Origin: JADLHS01 sp964553795
GTDB taxonomy: Bacteria; Verrucomicrobiota; Verrucomicrobiia; Limisphaerales; JADLHS01
Assembly (NCBI GenBank): GCA_964553795.1
Contig: CAZKMR010000008.1
Span: 1-64,000 of the forward strand
Direction of reading: 5' to 3'
DNA length: 64,000 nucleotides
The notes under the pieces were generated by a model. It had not been told where the DNA came from. It saw nothing but the letters and a program-made list of their open reading frames with translations, and did no database searches. A program made the position numbers and the translations under genes. Shown one piece after another: positions 32,415 through 40,522 of this stretch (positions within the stretch are counted from its first letter, which is position 1; each line of letters starts with the position of its first letter).

Positions 32415-34226
32415 ATGCAGAATAAACCACTGAAACACTTCATCCGACTTTCTCTCATGTCAATCAGCGGTTTGATTCTCGCCGCGGCAGAAATCAGCAA
32501 GCCAGCGCACGGAGTTGAGGCCGTGAGCATCCCGGAACTGGTAAAGCTGTTGGATAACGACACAAACTATTTTTTAGTCCGCACCGCAGCGGATGGCTTG
32601 AAGGACTTTGGTCCCGCAGCCAAAATCGCCGCGCCAAAGCTGTTGGCGGTCTACACCAACAATGTGGTCGGACGGGATCGGCAGAATGCCAAAGCCTGGG
32701 GAGTAACTTTGATGTGGGCGTTAAAAGCGATCGATACGGAGACCGCGCTTCAAGCGGAAACTTTTTTGATCAACAGCGGCCCGCACAATTATGCGCGCGA
32801 TGGCTACACAACGACTTTGCTTCCCAACGGGCAGGAACTCGTTGCAGGTGGATATGTCCACACGGAGGTCGGGACGATCTCCAATCGCTTTCTTGCCAGC
32901 GCCGAGCTCTACGAGCTAGCCACTGGCAAATGGACGGCTACAGAGGAAATGAAATTTGTGCGCTACTCACACACTGCAACCTTGTTGAATGACGGGAAAG
33001 TTTTAGTAGTGGGTGGTCAAGGCAGCAACGGAAAAGCTCTTGCCAGTGCGGAGCTTTACGACCCGGCCACCGGCAAATGGACCGAAACCGGCCCGCTTAA
33101 CAAAGCACGTTTCTACCATACGGCAGCCTTGCAACCAGACGGGACGGTAATGGTAGCCGCCGGACATAACGGGAGTGACAGTTTAACCGACACAGAAATT
33201 TATGACCCGGTCACCGGCACATGGTTGTCAGGAACAGCCATCAATGACTTGCTGCCAAGCGTGCATAGCGGCCATACGGCGACCCTGCTAGGAACGGGAA
33301 AAGTTTTAATCTCGGGTGGCAATCAGGACGGCCAAGCGGAATTGTATGACTCAACAACTGGCAATTGGGAGAAAACCGGTCTGCTAAAGTCCCCCCGGAG
33401 TGGACACACCGGGACCTTACTGCGAAACGGAAAGGTGCTGATCACCGGCGGCAATGGCGGCGGTCAGTATCTCTCCAGCGCCGAGTTGTATGATCCGAGT
33501 TCGGGCGAATGGACCAAAACCGGCGGGCTGACTCACAGATGCATCGGTCACACCGCGACGCTGCTGCAAAGCGATGACGTGCTGGTTGCTGGCGGAGATG
33601 GTAACCATGGATTCATTTCAAAGGCTGAACTGTACGATTTCAAAACTGAGAAATGGATGCCCACTGGATCACTCATCACACCCCGAGCCTATCATACCGC
33701 GACATTGCTGCGGAATGGCAGAGTCCTCGTTGTTGGCGGCAAGAGCGGTACATTCGAGATTCTCTCCAGTGCAGAGCTGTACGATCCTGCCACCAGAACG
33801 TGGAGCAATACTGGCGAGTTGAACATACCCCGATGGCGACACACTGCCACCTTGCTCCCGAATGGGAAAGTGCTGGTCGCTGGTGGCTCGGTCAATTTTG
33901 AAGGCACAACCAGCGCCGAATTGTATGACCCGTCGACCAAGGAATGGACCATGACCGGCGATCTCCAAAAACAACGCTACGATCATACGGCCACCATGCT
34001 TCCCAATGGCGACGTCCTGGTCACGGGAAGCATTGAAGATGTTAACCAGTCTCCTTCCAGCGCGGAGATATACAGCGTGTCAACCGGGACATGGAAGCTG
34101 ATTAAAGCGATGTCAGCTAATCGGGCAAACCACACCGCAACCGTGTTGGCAACCGGAAGGGTTTTGATCGTAGGCGGCGACGCCGTTAACCGTTGGGAAT
34201 TGTATGATTTACCGCGATCAAAGTAA
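32415..34226 (+). CDS. secreted Kelch-repeat beta-propeller protein
   Basis: 603 residues. The signal peptide is MQNKPLKHFIRLSLMSISGLILAA-like (about 1-30). Residues about 35-125 form a helical region with TAADGLKDFGPAAKIAAPKLL, similar to a HEAT repeat. From about 130 to the end there are ten Kelch motifs of about 46 residues with the pattern HTATLLxNGKVLVxGG then SAELYDPxTxxW. Ten motifs exceed the six or seven blades of one propeller, so either an open or double arrangement exists or some are degenerate. The protein is probably extracellular and binding; no galactose oxidase copper site (Tyr-Cys) was identified. Confidence 0.88.
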   Translation: MQNKPLKHFIRLSLMSISGLILAAAEISKPAHGVEAVSIPELVKLLDNDTNYFLVRTAADGLKDFGPAAKIAAPKLLAVYTNNVVGRDRQNAKAWGVTLMWALKAIDTETALQAETFLINSGPHNYARDGYTTTLLPNGQELVAGGYVHTEVGTISNRFLASAELYELATGKWTATEEMKFVRYSHTATLLNDGKVLVVGGQGSNGKALASAELYDPATGKWTETGPLNKARFYHTAALQPDGTVMVAAGHNGSDSLTDTEIYDPVTGTWLSGTAINDLLPSVHSGHTATLLGTGKVLISGGNQDGQAELYDSTTGNWEKTGLLKSPRSGHTGTLLRNGKVLITGGNGGGQYLSSAELYDPSSGEWTKTGGLTHRCIGHTATLLQSDDVLVAGGDGNHGFISKAELYDFKTEKWMPTGSLITPRAYHTATLLRNGRVLVVGGKSGTFEILSSAELYDPATRTWSNTGELNIPRWRHTATLLPNGKVLVAGGSVNFEGTTSAELYDPSTKEWTMTGDLQKQRYDHTATMLPNGDVLVTGSIEDVNQSPSSAEIYSVSTGTWKLIKAMSANRANHTATVLATGRVLIVGGDAVNRWELYDLPRSK

Positions 34227-34343
34227 GACTCGTGTACGCCAAGCGGCTAACATTGCGCTGTCGCAAAGCGACAGAGAACTGGTGCACTCGCTGGCTGAAG
34301 CGGCGCCGTTGAGCCTCGTTTAGCCAAGTTTGTTTTACGACCT

Positions 34344-34384
34344 TCCTCACCTGCATCCCCTCATCCCCTCTCCCAAGGTGAGGA
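34344..34384 (+). repeat. 41-bp palindromic element
   Basis: tcctcacct (34344-34352) and aggtgagga (34376-34384) are perfect inverted repeats; the centre is pyrimidine-rich (catcccctcatcccctctcc). Similar CCTCACCCT/AGGTGAGG-type palindromes are dispersed in many bacterial genomes. Confidence 0.7.
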
Positions 34385-34467
34385 CATCACCTTGCGAGCG
34401 ACTGAACCAATCCCGTCGCCGGTTGCGATTGCGCTGGGCTGAATGAGATTACCCGTTGACGCAAAGC

Positions 34468-34577
34468 CGGAGCGCGGGTCTGTGACCCGCAGCAGCTTCG
34501 CCACAGTGACTGCGCGCGAAATATCTCGACACGCAATTCATTTCCTCCCGTGCTGCGGCTCACAGAGCCGCGCTCCG
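34468..34577 (+). repeat. 110-bp MITE/REP-like element with 27-bp inverted ends
   Basis: The left arm 34468-34494 (cggagcgcgggtctgtgacc..) and the right arm 34551-34577 are inverted copies differing at only two positions across 27 bases. A 56-base interior without coding capacity separates them. I recall this GCGGGTCTGTGACCCGC core as frequent between verrucomicrobial genes, but this needs a genome count. Confidence 0.82.
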
Positions 34578-34627
34578 TTCCTGAATCTCTTCGGGATAGC
34601 ACACTCAAACAAATTTCTTTATTCCCC

Positions 34628-34658
34628 TTGACCCTCCGGTTACGGGAGACTTTATGAA
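34628..34658 (+). promoter_or_regulatory. MerR-type promoter with operator in a long spacer
   Basis: TTGACC (34628-34633) and tatgaa (34653-34658) are 19 bases apart, the lengthened spacing on which MerR-family activators act. The imperfect dyad ctcc-ggttac-gggag lies in the spacer (34634-34648). It directly precedes the MerR-family gene, so autoregulation is likely. The transcript would begin only a few bases before ATG 34669. Confidence 0.7.
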
Positions 34659-34668
34659 GTTGGGCGTT

Positions 34669-35487
34669 ATGAAAACTTCTTACAGCATCGGCGAGTTCTC
34701 GCAGGTCACGGGTTTGTCCGTCAAGACGCTGCGGTTTTATCACGAACGCGGCATCCTCCTCCCCACTTCGGTGGACGAGACCACCGGCTACCGCTTTTAT
34801 GGCGCGGACAAAATCGAGAAGGCGCGCGTCATCATGCGGCTGCGCGCGATGGAGTTCTCCATTGAGGACATCGCCGCCGTGCTGGGGGATTGCACGGACG
34901 AGGCGGACATCCTGAACCACCTGGAACGGCAGAAGAACGTCCTCCAACAACGCATCCAGGAGGACCGCGACATCGTGCGGTCGTTGTCGGAGATCATCGC
35001 CAACGAGAAGGCCGCCAAACAGATTCTCGACGCTGGCAATTTCGCCGTGGAAGAAAAGACGCTCGCGCCGCAATTGATCGCCGGCATCCGCATGAAAGGT
35101 AAATACAGCGATTGCGGCAAAGGCTTCGGTCAGCTCGGCAAAACGGTCGGGCGCTACATCGCGGGCAAGGCGATGTGTCTTTACTACGACGGCGAGTATC
35201 GCGATGGCGACGCGGACATCGAGCCGTGTTTTCCTATTCGCAAAGAAGTAACCGCAGACGGGGTGTCGGTTCGCACGTTAGCGGGTGGGCGTTGTCTCGC
35301 GCTCATCCATCGCGGTGCGTACGATCAACTGGGGCGCAGCTACGCGAAGATTTTGAAGCGCGCCGAGGAATTGCAGCTAAAGATCGCCCTGCCCACGCGG
35401 GAAGTTTACGTCAAAGGCCCGGGCATGATCTTCAAGGGCAATCCGAAGAATTATCTAACGGAAATTCAGTTGCCGATTGCGGGATGA
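34669..35487 (+). CDS. MerR-family regulator with GyrI-like effector domain
   Basis: 272 residues from ATG 34669 (MKTSYSIGEFSQVTGL); an ATG five codons upstream lies inside the proposed -10 element. The N-terminal winged helix reads YSIGEFSQVTGLSVKTLRFYHERGIL (2-30), then GYRFY. A dimerising coiled coil spans about 78-115 (LERQKNVLQQRIQEDRDIVRSL). The C-terminal GyrI-like/AraC-effector-type domain spans about 125-272. This is the BmrR architecture, in which the last domain binds cationic drugs or other small ligands and activates an efflux gene. No efflux gene is adjacent; the only promoter of this type here is its own. Confidence 0.9.
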   Translation: MKTSYSIGEFSQVTGLSVKTLRFYHERGILLPTSVDETTGYRFYGADKIEKARVIMRLRAMEFSIEDIAAVLGDCTDEADILNHLERQKNVLQQRIQEDRDIVRSLSEIIANEKAAKQILDAGNFAVEEKTLAPQLIAGIRMKGKYSDCGKGFGQLGKTVGRYIAGKAMCLYYDGEYRDGDADIEPCFPIRKEVTADGVSVRTLAGGRCLALIHRGAYDQLGRSYAKILKRAEELQLKIALPTREVYVKGPGMIFKGNPKNYLTEIQLPIAG

Positions 35488-35519
35488 ATCCACGCGTGGA
35501 AAAGCCCGCCTGTTAAAAG

Positions 35520-37193
35520 TCATTGTTTGGCTTCGAAGACAACTTTGCCGTCCACGACCGTGAGCAAGACTTTGACCTGATCCAACTGAGCCGGAACGAT
35601 CTGGTGAATGTCACGATCCAACATCACGAGGTCGGCGAGTTTGCCCACGCGCAGGCTGCCTTTCACGTGGTCCTGAAATTCCGCGTAGGCTGAGCCGAGC
35701 GTGTAAGCCTTCAAGGCCTCGTCGAGCGTGATTTTTTGTTCGGGCACCCAGCCATTGGGATGCTTGCCGTCCAGCGTCTGACGCGTCACCGCGGCTTTGA
35801 TTCCTTCCATGGGATTCAACGGCGCCACGGTCCAGTCCGAGCCGAACGCCAACACTGCGCCGGAATCCAGTAGGGAACGAAACGCATACGTGCCGCGAGA
35901 GCGCTCCGCGCCAATGCGTTTGCCGCACCAACGTCCGTCATCGGCGCAATGATACGGTTGCATGGACGCGATGACTCGTTGTTTGCCAAAACGCGGGATC
36001 TCCGCAGCCCGCAAGTGTTGAGCGTGCTCGATACGAAAGCGTCGGTCGCGCGGGCCGTTGCGTTGCGCCACTTCCTGAAACAGATCGAGAATGATGGCGT
36101 TGGCGCGATCGCCAATCGCGTGAATCATCACGTGCAATCCCGCCCGGTCTGCCCCGATCACGCGTTCGAGCATGATGCCCTCCGGGAGCATTTGATCGAA
36201 GAGCAACCCACGCGTGTCGGGTGCATCGGCGTAAGGTTCAAAGAACAACGCCGTCGTCGAACCGAGACTGCCGTCGGAAAATCCTTTCAACCCACCAAAT
36301 CGCACCCACGCATTGCCGAACGCCGCGCGCACGCCGGTTTTGCTCAGCACCTCCCACGACATGATGGAGCGCATACCGTAGATGCGCGTCTTCAGTTCGC
36401 CAGCATCGTGAAGGAACTGATAGAGACCAATATCCTCGCCCGCGGACATATCCTGAACACTGGTGACGCCGAGCGATGCCGCATGCGCCGTAGCCGCATG
36501 AGCGGCGGAAAGTTTTTCGTCCCAGGTGCGCGCGGGAATCACGCGGTCCACCAAATCCATCGCGGCATCCTTTAACACGCCAGTGGGGACTCCATCGGCA
36601 TCGCGCACGATCAATCCGCCCGGCACTTCTTTGGTTTCACGCGTCACATCGGCCAACTTCAATGCAAGACTATTGGCCAACGCCATGTGCCCATCCAATC
36701 GGCTCACAAAAACCGGATGCTCTGGCGTCGCCGCGTCAATCATTTGCCGCGTCGGTAATTCACCACCGGGAAAGTTTTCGTGATCCCAATTGCCGCCTAG
36801 AATCCAGCTTCCTTTCGGCAACGCCTTCGCAAAGGCTCCCAGTCGGCGCGCCAATTCTTCCGGCGACCGCGCGGTTCGCAAATCCACGTTCGTGATGGAA
36901 AATCCACCGGAGAGCCAATGAACGTGAGCGTCATTAAAGCCCGGCATAACCGTGCGCTGCTTCGCATCAATCACCCGGGTATTCGGCCCGGCGAGCGAGC
37001 GAATTTCCGAGGACGAGCCCAATGCCACGATTTGATTTCCAGTAACCGCTACAGCTTCAGCGTGCGGTTGCGAATCTTCCATCGTGCGGACGGAAGCGTT
37101 CAACAGAATCAAATCGGGAGCAAGTGATGGCATGGCAGCAGGGAGATTGATTAAACCCACCAGAAGGCTGGCGACGGTCAGCAATGACTTCAT
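35520..37193 (-). CDS. secreted YtcJ-like metal-dependent amidohydrolase
   Basis: 557 residues from ATG 37193, where MKSLLTVASLLVGLINLPAA forms a signal peptide; the upstream in-frame extension is noncoding in character. Metal-ligand motifs of the amidohydrolase-3 family: VMPGFNDAHVHWLSGG (HxH), MIHAIGDRAN, RIEHAQHL and FGSDWTVAPLNP (Asp). The N-terminal beta sandwich (LILLNASVRTMED) and C-terminal LVMLDRDIH close the fold. Hydrolyses an unknown amide or related bond, probably in the periplasm. It converges with the MerR gene. Confidence 0.92.
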   Translation of the reverse strand: MKSLLTVASLLVGLINLPAAMPSLAPDLILLNASVRTMEDSQPHAEAVAVTGNQIVALGSSSEIRSLAGPNTRVIDAKQRTVMPGFNDAHVHWLSGGFSITNVDLRTARSPEELARRLGAFAKALPKGSWILGGNWDHENFPGGELPTRQMIDAATPEHPVFVSRLDGHMALANSLALKLADVTRETKEVPGGLIVRDADGVPTGVLKDAAMDLVDRVIPARTWDEKLSAAHAATAHAASLGVTSVQDMSAGEDIGLYQFLHDAGELKTRIYGMRSIMSWEVLSKTGVRAAFGNAWVRFGGLKGFSDGSLGSTTALFFEPYADAPDTRGLLFDQMLPEGIMLERVIGADRAGLHVMIHAIGDRANAIILDLFQEVAQRNGPRDRRFRIEHAQHLRAAEIPRFGKQRVIASMQPYHCADDGRWCGKRIGAERSRGTYAFRSLLDSGAVLAFGSDWTVAPLNPMEGIKAAVTRQTLDGKHPNGWVPEQKITLDEALKAYTLGSAYAEFQDHVKGSLRVGKLADLVMLDRDIHQIVPAQLDQVKVLLTVVDGKVVFEAKQ

Positions 37194-37574
37194 GACAATG
37201 CAAGGTGGCAGCAACCGGTTTGAGCATAACGAACCGCTTCGATCTGTCACGCGATCAAAACGAATTTGCCGACATGAACGTGTGTCGCTGGCTTGCTGCG
37301 GCCGTGCCCCGGGAATCAATTCGACGAAAACCTTGATGTTGTTGCCGGAGCTGCTCGAATCGCCATAGACAATGGCAATCCATACTTGCGACAGCCCGGT
37401 GGCTGCGGAACACTTATAACTGCATGCGACCGCAAAGCTTGGGGTGAAAAGTCTGCCGGCGTGAAGCTGTCAGACCACACGACATTAGGCCGGTCAACTG
37501 TAGTTTTTAGCCGGGATTGTGAGCGATACTCAGGACACCTCACTGTTTCGGCAAGCTCGACTGGACAAACAAGA
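37194..37574. other. intergenic region without recognised gene
   Basis: Between the amidohydrolase start and the terminator of ahcY there are about 380 bases. Open frames exist on both strands but show no family resemblance, ribosome site or convincing composition. No tRNA-like fold or repeat was recognised. Confidence 0.5.
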
Positions 37575-37600
37575 AGGCGAACGGATTGCTCCGTTCGCCT
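37575..37600 (-). terminator. terminator downstream of metK-ahcY
   Basis: The 10-base-pair stem aggcgaacgg (37575-37584) / ccgttcgcct (37591-37600) has a 6-base loop. On the minus strand it is followed by tcttgtttgt, T-rich, about 60 bases beyond the ahcY stop, so it fits the minus-strand operon. Confidence 0.72.
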
Positions 37601-37662
37601 TTCTGTAGCGGCGCTCTATGCACGCCGGAAATTGTGCGACGGTCATAGACCACCGCTACAAA

Positions 37663-39168
37663 TCAATAGCGGTAGTGTTCCGGCTTGTAGGGTCCATCTA
37701 CCGGCACTCCGAGATAATCCGCTTGCGCCTTGCTGAGTTTCGTCAGCTTGACGCCAATCTTTTCCAGGTGCAGTCGCGCGACTTCTTCGTCGAGCTTCTT
37801 CGGCAGGCGATACACGGTCTTTTCGTATTTGTCCTTGTTCGCCCAGAGATCAATCTGCGCGAGCGTTTGATTCGTGAAGCTATTCGACATCACGAAGCTC
37901 GGATGGCCCGTGGCGCAACCCAGGTTCACCAAGCGCCCTTCCGCCAGCAGGTAGATGCTCTTGTTGCCGGGCAGAAAATAACGGTCGTACTGCGGCTTGA
38001 TGTTTTCGACCCGCACACCTTTGTGCTTCTTGAGTTGGTCCACTTGAATCTCGTTGTCGAAGTGGCCGATGTTACACACGATCGCCTGATCCTTCATCTT
38101 CAGCATGTGGTCCAGCGTGATGATGTCGCAGTTACCCGTGGTGGTGACGTAAATATCGCCCGTGCCAAGCGTGCTTTCGATGGTGTTGACTTCAAAACCT
38201 TCCATCGCCGCCTGCAACGCGTTGATGGGATCAATTTCGGTGACCACAACGCGGGAACCATAAGCACGCAACGAGTGCGCACAACCTTTGCCCACGTCAC
38301 CGTAGCCACACACGACGGCGACCTTGCCCGCCAGCATGACGTCCGTGGCGCGTTTGATGCCGTCCGCGAGCGATTCGCGGCAGCCGTAAAGATTATCGAA
38401 CTTCGATTTGGTGACGGAGTCGTTCACGTTGATGGCGGGCACGAGCAATTTGCCCTGCTCCGCCAATTGATACAGACGATGCACGCCGGTCGTGGTTTCT
38501 TCCGACACGCCGCGCCATTCCTTGACGATCTTCGTCCACAAACCGGGTTTTTCTTTCGCGAGACGGCGGAGCAAGGCTTTCACAACCGACACTTCGTGAC
38601 TGTCGCCCTTGGTCTGATACGCCCACTTCGAACCCTTTTCGAGTTCGTAACCTTTGTGAATGAGCAATGTGACATCGCCGCCGTCGTCCACAACGAGTTG
38701 CGGGCCTTTGTCGCCCGGGAACAGAATCGCCTTGAGCGTGAGTTCCCAATATTCCTCCAACGTCTCGCCCTTCCACGCGAACACCGGAGTGCCGCTGGCC
38801 GCGATAGCGGCCGCCGCATGATCTTGCGTGGAGAAAATGTTGCATGAGGCCCAACGCACATCGGCGCCGAGCGCCACCAGCGTTTCAATCAACACCGCCG
38901 TCTGAATGGTCATGTGCAAGGAACCGGTGATGCGCACGCCTTTCAACGGCTTTTGCTTCGCGTACTTCTTGCGGACAGCCATCAAGCCAGGCATTTCGTG
39001 TTCGGCCACGGCGATTTCCTGGCGACCCCAGGCGGCCTGAGCGATGTCGCGCACGATGTAATCTTTGGTCGTGGGCGTCTGTGATGTGAATTTAGCGAGA
39101 TTCGGCAATGCGGCGTTGACTTCTGCGAGAACAACGGCCGCCGGAGTGGCTTTCTTGGCTTTAGGCAT
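37663..39168 (-). CDS. ahcY: adenosylhomocysteinase (SAH hydrolase)
   Basis: 501 residues. It cleaves S-adenosylhomocysteine to adenosine and homocysteine, relieving inhibition of methyltransferases. Visible motifs: GSLHMTIQTAVLIETLVALG near the start, CNIFSTQDHAAAAIA, the NAD-binding VCGYGDVGKGCAHSLRAYG, VTEIDPINALQAAMEGF and the C-terminal KPEHYRY. The long insertion typical of many bacterial and plant enzymes is present (LLIHKGYELEKG.. region). It follows metK by 63 bases and is probably cotranscribed from the promoter at 40459-40486. Confidence 0.98.
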   Translation of the reverse strand: MPKAKKATPAAVVLAEVNAALPNLAKFTSQTPTTKDYIVRDIAQAAWGRQEIAVAEHEMPGLMAVRKKYAKQKPLKGVRITGSLHMTIQTAVLIETLVALGADVRWASCNIFSTQDHAAAAIAASGTPVFAWKGETLEEYWELTLKAILFPGDKGPQLVVDDGGDVTLLIHKGYELEKGSKWAYQTKGDSHEVSVVKALLRRLAKEKPGLWTKIVKEWRGVSEETTTGVHRLYQLAEQGKLLVPAINVNDSVTKSKFDNLYGCRESLADGIKRATDVMLAGKVAVVCGYGDVGKGCAHSLRAYGSRVVVTEIDPINALQAAMEGFEVNTIESTLGTGDIYVTTTGNCDIITLDHMLKMKDQAIVCNIGHFDNEIQVDQLKKHKGVRVENIKPQYDRYFLPGNKSIYLLAEGRLVNLGCATGHPSFVMSNSFTNQTLAQIDLWANKDKYEKTVYRLPKKLDEEVARLHLEKIGVKLTKLSKAQADYLGVPVDGPYKPEHYRY

Positions 39169-39231
39169 AAATTTGAAAAAAGTTCGGGCCGAAGCAAATC
39201 GCCACAGCCCGAGATAGGATTACGTTGATGG

Positions 39232-40401
39232 TTAAATGGATTTCAACAAGGCCGCGACTTTATCCGTGCGCTCCCAGGTCAGGTCCTTGTCATTCTTGCC
39301 GAAGTGACCGTAGTTGGTCGTCTTGGAGTAAATTGGGCGCAGCAAGTTCAGTTGAGCGACGATGTCCGCCGGTTTGAAGCTGAACACTTTCAGCACCGCT
39401 TTCAGAATCCGCGCATTGGAAACCGTGCCCGTGCCGAACGTGTCAATGTGCACGCTCACCGGCTTCGGATGGCCAATCGCATACGCAAATTGCACTTCGC
39501 ACTTCGCGGCCAATTTCGCGGCCACAATGTTCTTCGCGACCCAGCGACCCATATAAGCCGCGCTGCGATCCACCTTCGACGGGTCTTTGCCCGAGAACGC
39601 GCCGCCACCGTGACGGCCCATGCCGCCGTAAGTGTCCACGATAATTTTGCGACCCGTCAAACCGCTGTCGCCTTCCGGACCGCCGACGACAAAACGTCCC
39701 GTTGGGTTGATCAAAAATTCCGTGCGCGGCGTGAGCATCGATTTCGGCAATACCGCCTTCACAACTTTCTCAATGCAGAACTTCTCGATCTCGCGATGCT
39801 CCACATCCGCGCTGTGCTGCGTGGAAATAACGACGTTGGTGATGCGCGTCGGTTTGCCGTCCACATATTCCACCGACACCTGCGACTTCGCATCCGGACG
39901 CAACCATGCCGCGCCGCCGGATTTGCGGATCGCCGTCAACTTCCGCCCGAGGCGATGCGCATACATGACCGGGGCCGGCATCAATTCCGTCGTTTCGTTA
40001 CACGCGTAACCGAACATGATGCCCTGATCGCCCGCACCCTGCTCGGCGGTCTTTTTGCCTTTGGCTTTCTTAGCGTCCACGCCTTGAGAAATGTCCGGGC
40101 TCTGGCGCGTGAGGTAATTGTTGATGAAAACTTTGTCCGCGTGAAACACATCGTCGTTGTTGATGTAACCAATCTCGCGAATCGCCGCGCGAATCACCTT
40201 GTTGTAATCAAACTTGGCGCGCGTCGTGATTTCGCCGCCGACGCAAACGATGTTGCTTTTGACGAACGTCTCGCAGGCGACGCGGCTGGTTTTATCCTGC
40301 GCCAGACAGGCGTCGAGAATCGCATCGGAAATCGTATCAGCTACTTTGTCGGGATGACCTTCACCCACGGACTCAGACGAAAAAATGTAACGGTCGCTCA
40401 T
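39232..40401 (-). CDS. metK: S-adenosylmethionine synthetase
   Basis: 389 residues. It makes SAM from methionine and ATP. Signatures: FSSESVGEGHPDKVADTISD at the N-terminus, GDQGIMFGYACNET for ATP binding, and the P-loop-like GGGAFSGKDPSKVDRSAAY. The usual domain order is complete. The gene is first in the metK-ahcY operon and divergent from the ArsR-methyltransferase regulator; the shared control region holds an operator-like dyad. No SAM riboswitch was recognised in the 50-base leader. Confidence 0.98.
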   Translation of the reverse strand: MSDRYIFSSESVGEGHPDKVADTISDAILDACLAQDKTSRVACETFVKSNIVCVGGEITTRAKFDYNKVIRAAIREIGYINNDDVFHADKVFINNYLTRQSPDISQGVDAKKAKGKKTAEQGAGDQGIMFGYACNETTELMPAPVMYAHRLGRKLTAIRKSGGAAWLRPDAKSQVSVEYVDGKPTRITNVVISTQHSADVEHREIEKFCIEKVVKAVLPKSMLTPRTEFLINPTGRFVVGGPEGDSGLTGRKIIVDTYGGMGRHGGGAFSGKDPSKVDRSAAYMGRWVAKNIVAAKLAAKCEVQFAYAIGHPKPVSVHIDTFGTGTVSNARILKAVLKVFSFKPADIVAQLNLLRPIYSKTTNYGHFGKNDKDLTWERTDKVAALLKSI

Positions 40402-40440
40402 GTAATTTGAATCAATTGGTTCTGTGTCGCCAACGACATA

Positions 40441-40468
40441 TTGACGTATCAGGATGGGATGATATATA
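40441..40468 (+). promoter_or_regulatory. promoter of the SahR-like regulator gene
   Basis: TTGACG (40441-40446) and TATATA (40463-40468), spacing 16. The dyad TATCA-N8-TGATA (40447-40464) occupies the spacer, so a bound repressor would block it. Confidence 0.7.
40447..40464. promoter_or_regulatory. candidate SahR-like operator
   Basis: tatca (40447-40451) and tgata (40460-40464) are a perfect 5-base inverted repeat with an 8-base centre. It overlaps both divergent promoters (plus strand 40441-40468; minus strand 40459-40486). ArsR-family repressors bind AT-rich dyads of about this size. Confidence 0.55.
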
Positions 40469-40486
40469 CATGACGCGCGGCGTCAA
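40459..40486 (-). promoter_or_regulatory. metK: promoter of metK-ahcY
   Basis: On the minus strand TTGACG (40486-40481) and TATCAT (40464-40459) are separated by 16 bases. It overlaps the operator-like dyad and lies about 60 bases before the metK start. Confidence 0.6.
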
Positions 40487-40522
40487 ACGTTAATTCCTGA
40501 AATATTCATCTACCACCAAACC

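Larger units (their letters stand above)
34227..34627. other. 400-base noncoding region built from repeats
   Basis: Between the Kelch and MerR genes I see no gene. It holds a 7-base-pair hairpin ctgtcgc-aaa-gcgacag (34258-34274) just after the Kelch stop, without a T run; a palindromic element (34344-34384); and a 110-base inverted-repeat element (34468-34577). The end leads into the MerR-type promoter. Confidence 0.7.

Noticed and set aside
34245..34330. Possible second attC site (ggctaac .. gtttagcc)
   Set aside because: The outer boxes are roughly complementary, but the bases inside do not pair and there is no bulged-base pattern; the only real hairpin is the short one at 34258-34274.
37293..37736. 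Open frame of about 147 codons upstream of the ahcY end
   Set aside because: It runs through the terminator at 37575-37600 and into ahcY antisense; its product is unlike any family.
40402..40522. SAM or SAH riboswitch before metK
   Set aside because: The leader is about 50 bases and shows no conserved riboswitch pairings; a promoter/operator explains the region better.
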